A stretch of 25,622 nt of DNA from Rodentolepis nana. Its lineage: Eukaryota; Platyhelminthes; Cestoda; Cyclophyllidea; Hymenolepididae. This document shows, one piece after another, positions 23,629 to 25,622 of the stretch; position 1 is the stretch's first letter, and the number at the start of each line of letters is the position of its first letter. The notes beneath the pieces were generated by a model, which was not told the DNA's origin, made no database searches, and saw nothing but the letters and a program-made list of their open reading frames with translations. The position numbers and the translations under genes are program-made. Location: the NCBI GenBank assembly GCA_900617975.1, contig UZAE01012328.1:1-25622 (forward strand). Reading direction: 5' to 3'.

Positions 23629-23907
23629 GGGTTGTGCGATAGACTTACCTCCACGTGGTGCATCCTAGACAACGTAATCTCAAACGTTAAAAAAAGTCAA
23701 TAACTCAGCAGTTGACTTCTGAATTAAAACTACCATCACCCCACTGTATATCACTTTTGTGTCTGACTGTCCCTTTTATATCTTCTGTTTCCACCCCCTT
23801 TGACTTCCGTGACTTTGATGTACCTCCCCTCTGTAAAGTCTGAAGCCAACTAAGGAACTAACAATAACTATCATAAGGAATGTCAGTTGCAATAAGTAAA
23901 TAAATAT
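23629..23907 (+). mobile_element. SINE-like retroposon, copy 7, right arm of an inverted pair
   Basis: Same family, plus orientation. The head is very well kept (GTGCGATAGACTTACCTCCA, octamer 23643-23650, palindrome CCACGTGG). The body is shortened and more diverged, and the tail is AAGTAAATAAATA. One base of the head hairpin is mismatched (AAGTCAAT). CACTAATAA before and CACTAGTAA after the element could be remnants of a duplication, but they do not abut both ends cleanly. Confidence 0.82.
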
Positions 23908-24071
23908 TCTCACTAGTAAATAGCACACATGCAAGTGATTATTGCGTAGAAATTAGCTTTGAATGATCTTGAATTCGAAGCAAAAAGACGAATTCGGACT
24001 TATAAACAAATATGGAAAAGGAGTCTTCACACGCCCTACCGTACTATATATTACATGCTTAAGTCAAGTTA

Positions 24072-24100
24072 TTGGGTTGGCAACTAACTCATTGCCGTTT
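24072..24100 (+). repeat. mariner left terminal inverted repeat
   Basis: It begins TTGGGTTGGCAACTAACTCA and is the transposase binding and cleavage end. It matches the right repeat except at positions 3, 6, 17 and 27, and is preceded by the TA duplication. Confidence 0.93.
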
Positions 24101-24254
24101 TTGTTGACGGATTCACTCTATACTTTCTTTTGTTTTGTTAACGTGGCCAGAGCATCTAACCTATATTTTTTTCTTACTGTATGAGCTTCTAGGTTAATTA
24201 GTAAAAAATTTTTTTTGTTTAGTTCTTTAGTTTTGTTTTTACCCCAATTTAAAA

Positions 24255-25291
24255 ATGAAAGAACAGGACGTGCACTTCCCACACATTTTATTGTGTTACT
24301 TCCGAAAAGGCAAGAACGCATCGCAAGCACAAAAGAAGTTATGTGCCGTATATGGAGATGAAGCCTTAAAAGAAAGGCAGAGTCGAAATTGGTTTGAAAG
24401 ATTTCGTTCCGGTGATTTTTCACTGAGAAATTCACAACGATCTGACCGCCCAGTCGAAGTGGATGAAACCCATATCAAGGCCATTATCGATTCAAATCGT
24501 CACAGCACAACACGAGATATTGCAGAGAAGCTCAATGTGTCGCATACATGCATTGAAAAAAAAAATGAAAAACCCTTGGTTATGTCAAGAAACTTGATTT
24601 ATGGATCCCTCACCAGTTAAAGGAAATTCATTTGACGCAACGGATTGGCATCTGTGATTCGCCGCTACTGAAACGCAATGAGAATGATCCATTTCTGAAG
24701 AACCTAGTTACTGGCGGCGAAAAGTGGATAGTTTATAACAATGTTACTCGCAAGAGACCATGGATGAAGCAAGATCAACCAGTCCAAACAGTATCAAAAG
24801 CAGAGATTCACCAAAAAAAGATTATGCTGTCAGTCTGGTGGGATCACAAAGGAATTTCGTATTTTGAACTCATGCCGCAGAACCAAACGATAAATTCAAA
24901 TGTGTATGTTGAAGAACTCGAAAAACTGAAGGATGCAATTGAAGATAAGCGGCCGGCATTATCAAATCGGCGGAAGGGTGTTGTTTTCCATCATGATAAC
25001 GCAAGGCCCCACACATATTTGGTTACTCGGCAAAAATTATTGGAACTGGGTTGGGATGTTTAGTTACACCCACCATATAGCCCTGACCTTGCGCCTTCGG
25101 ATTACCATTTGTTTCGTTCCATGCAAAACTCTTTAAATGGTAAAATTTGTAACAACGCGGATGATGTCGGATCACACCTAATTCAGTTTTTTAATAGCAA
25201 AGACCTGACATTTTACGAACGGGGAATTTTTACTCTGCCAGAACGATGAAAAAAGGTCATCGACAAGAACGGCCAATATCTAATTGAATAA
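24255..25291 (+). pseudogene. mariner transposase, disrupted (DD34D family)
   Basis: It once encoded a cut-and-paste transposase of about 345 residues. The first part (24255 to about 24560) has an N-terminal helix-turn-helix and a second one near residues 84-100. The linker GRP motif reads RSDRP at 62-66. A net frameshift occurs in or beside the A10 run (24556-24565). The next frame carries WIPHQL (24602-24619), EKW, HHDNARPH and YSPDLAPSDYHLF. The catalytic triad should be D,D,D with 34 residues between the last two. Asp codons are present at 24995-24997 and 25100-25102 with exactly that spacing, but the first is GGC (Gly) at 24716-24718. In-frame stops TAG (25061-25063) and TGA (25247-25249) precede the natural stop TAA (25289-25291). 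The gene cannot make an active enzyme. Confidence 0.95.
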
Positions 25292-25336
25292 AGTTATATT
25301 TTTAAATAAAGATTCCGAATTTGCCTTCTTATTTGA

Positions 25337-25365
25337 AATCGGCAATGACTTAGTTGCCATCCTAA
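25337..25365 (-). repeat. mariner right terminal inverted repeat
   Basis: Read inwards on the minus strand it begins TTAGGATGGCAACTAAGTCA. It is followed by the TA duplication at 25366-25367. Confidence 0.93.
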
Positions 25366-25622
25366 TAGTTTTCATTTAAATTTAAACTTACACCGCAAGC
25401 TGGAAATAGTGAATCTATGCCCTGATTAACTAAATATCCTTATTAGAGAAGTTTCCCATCTACTTGGTCTCGTTTTTTATATCCGAGATTCCATTACTGA
25501 TACAGTGCGTGACCTTAGAGAGGCAAATGTAAACGCCGCGGAACATACCTGAGACCTTTATCCCAAATTGAACTTTCACTGATTAAATCAGGATCACTGT
25601 ATTTACCTTAACCTTAATTAGG

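Larger units (their letters stand above)
24072..25365 (+). mobile_element. mariner-like DNA transposon (full length, inactive)
   Basis: A 1,294-bp element with 29-bp terminal inverted repeats (24072-24100 and 25337-25365, 25 of 29 positions matching) and the TA target duplication (24070-24071 and 25366-25367) expected of Tc1/mariner insertion. The length is typical of mariner. It contains one broken transposase gene. The terminal repeat beginning TTGGGTTGGCAACTAA and the protein text resemble the mellifera subfamily of mariner, which I assign from memory of that group. The element sits between a SINE-like repeat and the window end. Confidence 0.95.

Noticed and set aside
24118..25136. Additional open frames inside the mariner
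   Set aside because: They are out of frame with the transposase and carry no recognisable motifs.
1..25622. CRISPR arrays, microRNA hairpins of known families, rRNA
   Set aside because: Scanned by eye. No regularly spaced repeats and no conserved microRNA seed sequences or rRNA segments were recognised.

Overview
This is AT-rich, gene-poor animal DNA: long intergenic or intronic stretches, eukaryotic retroposons, a mariner DNA transposon and one intact seven-transmembrane receptor gene. No bacterial operon signals are present. The receptor looks most like the expanded class A peptide or orphan receptors of lophotrochozoans (molluscs, annelids and relatives). The (GA)n, (CT)n and (AT)n microsatellites would suit a cephalopod, but the tRNA-derived SINEs that are very common in cephalopods are not seen, so I do not go below 'invertebrate, probably lophotrochozoan'.

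Layout. Positions 1-13379 are non-coding and hold three copies of one short interspersed repeat (161-494, 6363-6685, 11443-11652) and a proline-tRNA-like sequence (11655-11726) lying 2 bp beyond the truncated third copy. The only intact gene is a single-exon receptor on the minus strand (14731 to 13610). It has a candidate poly(A) signal downstream, and a four-codon upstream ORF and a possible 5'UTR splice acceptor upstream. Two more repeat copies follow (15468-15777 and 16722-17011), then about 5.8 kb of featureless DNA. A (GA)n/(CT)n-bracketed block sits at 22800-23192. Next comes a head-to-head inverted pair of the same repeat (23393-23611 and 23629-23907), and finally a complete but dead mariner (24072-25365). 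The mariner has matched 29-bp terminal repeats, a TA duplication and a transposase broken by one frameshift, two stops and loss of its first catalytic aspartate.

The most interesting item is the repeat family. One copy has a perfect 14-bp target-site duplication and an (AAAT)n tail, so it is a LINE-mobilised, SINE-like element. I see no tRNA, 5S or 7SL head. All five copies that retain the 5' end keep the octamer ACTTACCT. In the antisense direction this is a full-consensus 5' splice site (AGGTAAGT), and in the sense direction it equals the splice-site-recognition sequence of U1 snRNA. Antisense copies also often carry a T-rich tract plus AG at the other end, so the element looks like a ready-made exon cassette. 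The receptor and the repeats show no evident functional link beyond proximity.
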